DNA of 15,398 nucleotides. Source: Candidatus Peregrinibacteria bacterium. Lineage in GTDB: Bacteria; Patescibacteriota; Gracilibacteria; UBA1369. A program made the position numbers and the translations under genes. The stretch covers positions 1-15,398 of the forward strand of contig WJLA01000004.1 of NCBI GenBank assembly GCA_014728765.1, read 5' to 3'. Below, piece by piece: positions 15,163 through 15,398 of this stretch; within the stretch, counting starts at the first letter, position 1; every line of letters begins with the position of its first letter. The notes beneath the pieces are model-generated. The model did no database searches. It was not told where the DNA came from and saw only the letters and a list, made by a program, of their open reading frames with translations.

Positions 15163-15191
15163 TTGATTTTACTTAGTTTATCTTGTATAAT
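15163..15191 (+). promoter_or_regulatory. Promoter of the pilin gene
   Basis: -35 TTGATT (15163-15168), a 17-nt spacer and a perfect -10 TATAAT (15186-15191). The predicted start is near 15198, leaving an A-rich leader of about 37 nt before the ATG at 15235. It lies in the 125-nt gap after pilC, where no terminator is visible, and would let the major pilin be made in excess of the assembly machinery. Confidence 0.75.
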
Positions 15192-15234
15192 TAAAAGTAA
15201 TAAAAACATATTTTAAATTATAACAAAAACCAAA

Positions 15235-15398
15235 ATGAAAAATATGGTTGCAAAAAAGGGTTTTACCCTAATTGAGCTGTTGATTGTAATTGCAATCATC
15301 GGTATTTTAGCAGTTGCTCTTCTACCATCTGTGTTAGATGCTCCTGCAACGGCAAGAGACGGTGGAAGAAAAGTCGCATTATCAACTGTTGTAGCTGC
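15235..15398 (+). CDS. pilA: Type IV prepilin (PilA-like), C-terminally partial
   Basis: Fifty-four codons are visible before the window ends. The protein begins with a short basic leader, MKNMVAKKG, then the class III prepilin sequence FTLIELLIVIAIIGILA. The prepilin peptidase would cut after the glycine, leaving Phe1 and the invariant Glu5 of mature pilin. The hydrophobic N-terminal helix continues to about residue 30 and is followed by SVLDAPATARDGGRKVAL. Position after pilNOBC and its own strong promoter suggest a major pilin, but minor pilins and pseudopilins share this N-terminus. The C-terminal globular domain, which would decide, is outside. The leader ATAACAAAAACCAAA has no Shine-Dalgarno motif. 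Confidence 0.9.
   Translation, partial: MKNMVAKKGFTLIELLIVIAIIGILAVALLPSVLDAPATARDGGRKVALSTVVA

Noticed and set aside
1..15398. Reassignment of TGA to glycine (as in Gracilibacteria/Absconditabacteria)
   Set aside because: All conserved genes are full length under the standard code, with no internal TGA needed at glycine positions.
1..15398. CRISPR array, insertion sequence, tRNA or rRNA gene
   Set aside because: I looked for regular spaced repeats, transposase motifs, terminal inverted repeats and TΨC-loop patterns in the non-coding stretches and found none.

Overview
The window looks like part of a small, low-GC (by eye mid-30s %), tightly packed bacterial genome. The most likely source is Candidatus Patescibacteria (CPR), perhaps the Gracilibacteria/Peregrinibacteria side. 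That placement is inference. It rests on very short intergenic gaps, S-layer-homology (SLH) proteins next to thioredoxin-fold proteins, a type IV pilus set with lineage-specific disordered tails, a DHH phosphoesterase with an extra insert, a complete lack of recognisable Shine-Dalgarno sequences, and no TGA stop codons. The standard code fits: TGA is not read as a sense codon inside any of the long genes.

Region 1 (2-3994, + strand) is a packed envelope/accessory operon. It holds a DsbA-like thiol oxidoreductase (5' end outside the window), a secreted SLH protein with a PsbP-like domain, a small proline-rich lipoprotein, a glycerophosphodiester phosphodiesterase and YebC. Genes are separated by 1-11 nt or overlap. 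Region 2 (3991-8022, - strand) reads miaA, then recJ, then an NrnA-like DHH phosphoesterase that has its own promoter. Its last gene overlaps the yebC 3' end by 4 nt, tail to tail.

Region 3 (8023-8616) is the only long non-coding stretch. Its right half holds a promoter, a ribosomal protein L10 leader carrying an internal tandem duplication, and an intrinsic attenuator. Its left half (about 370 nt) has coding-like debris but no credible gene. Region 4 (8617-9624) is rplJ-rplL with a strong terminator, without the usual rplK-rplA upstream or rpoB downstream.

Region 5 (9682-15398, + strand) is a type IV pilus locus: an extended -10 promoter with a palindrome at the predicted start, then pilN, pilO, pilB and pilC spaced by 2-11 nt, then a separate promoter and a pilin gene cut by the window end. 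PilN/PilO would form the inner-membrane alignment complex, PilB the extension ATPase, PilC the platform and PilA the fibre. No pilM, pilT or pilD is present here. I see no mobile element, CRISPR array, tRNA or rRNA. The most interesting signals are the repeated INLD-like motifs in the PilN tail, the duplicated L10 leader loop, the SD-less starts and the DHH protein lacking a usual metal-ligand histidine.
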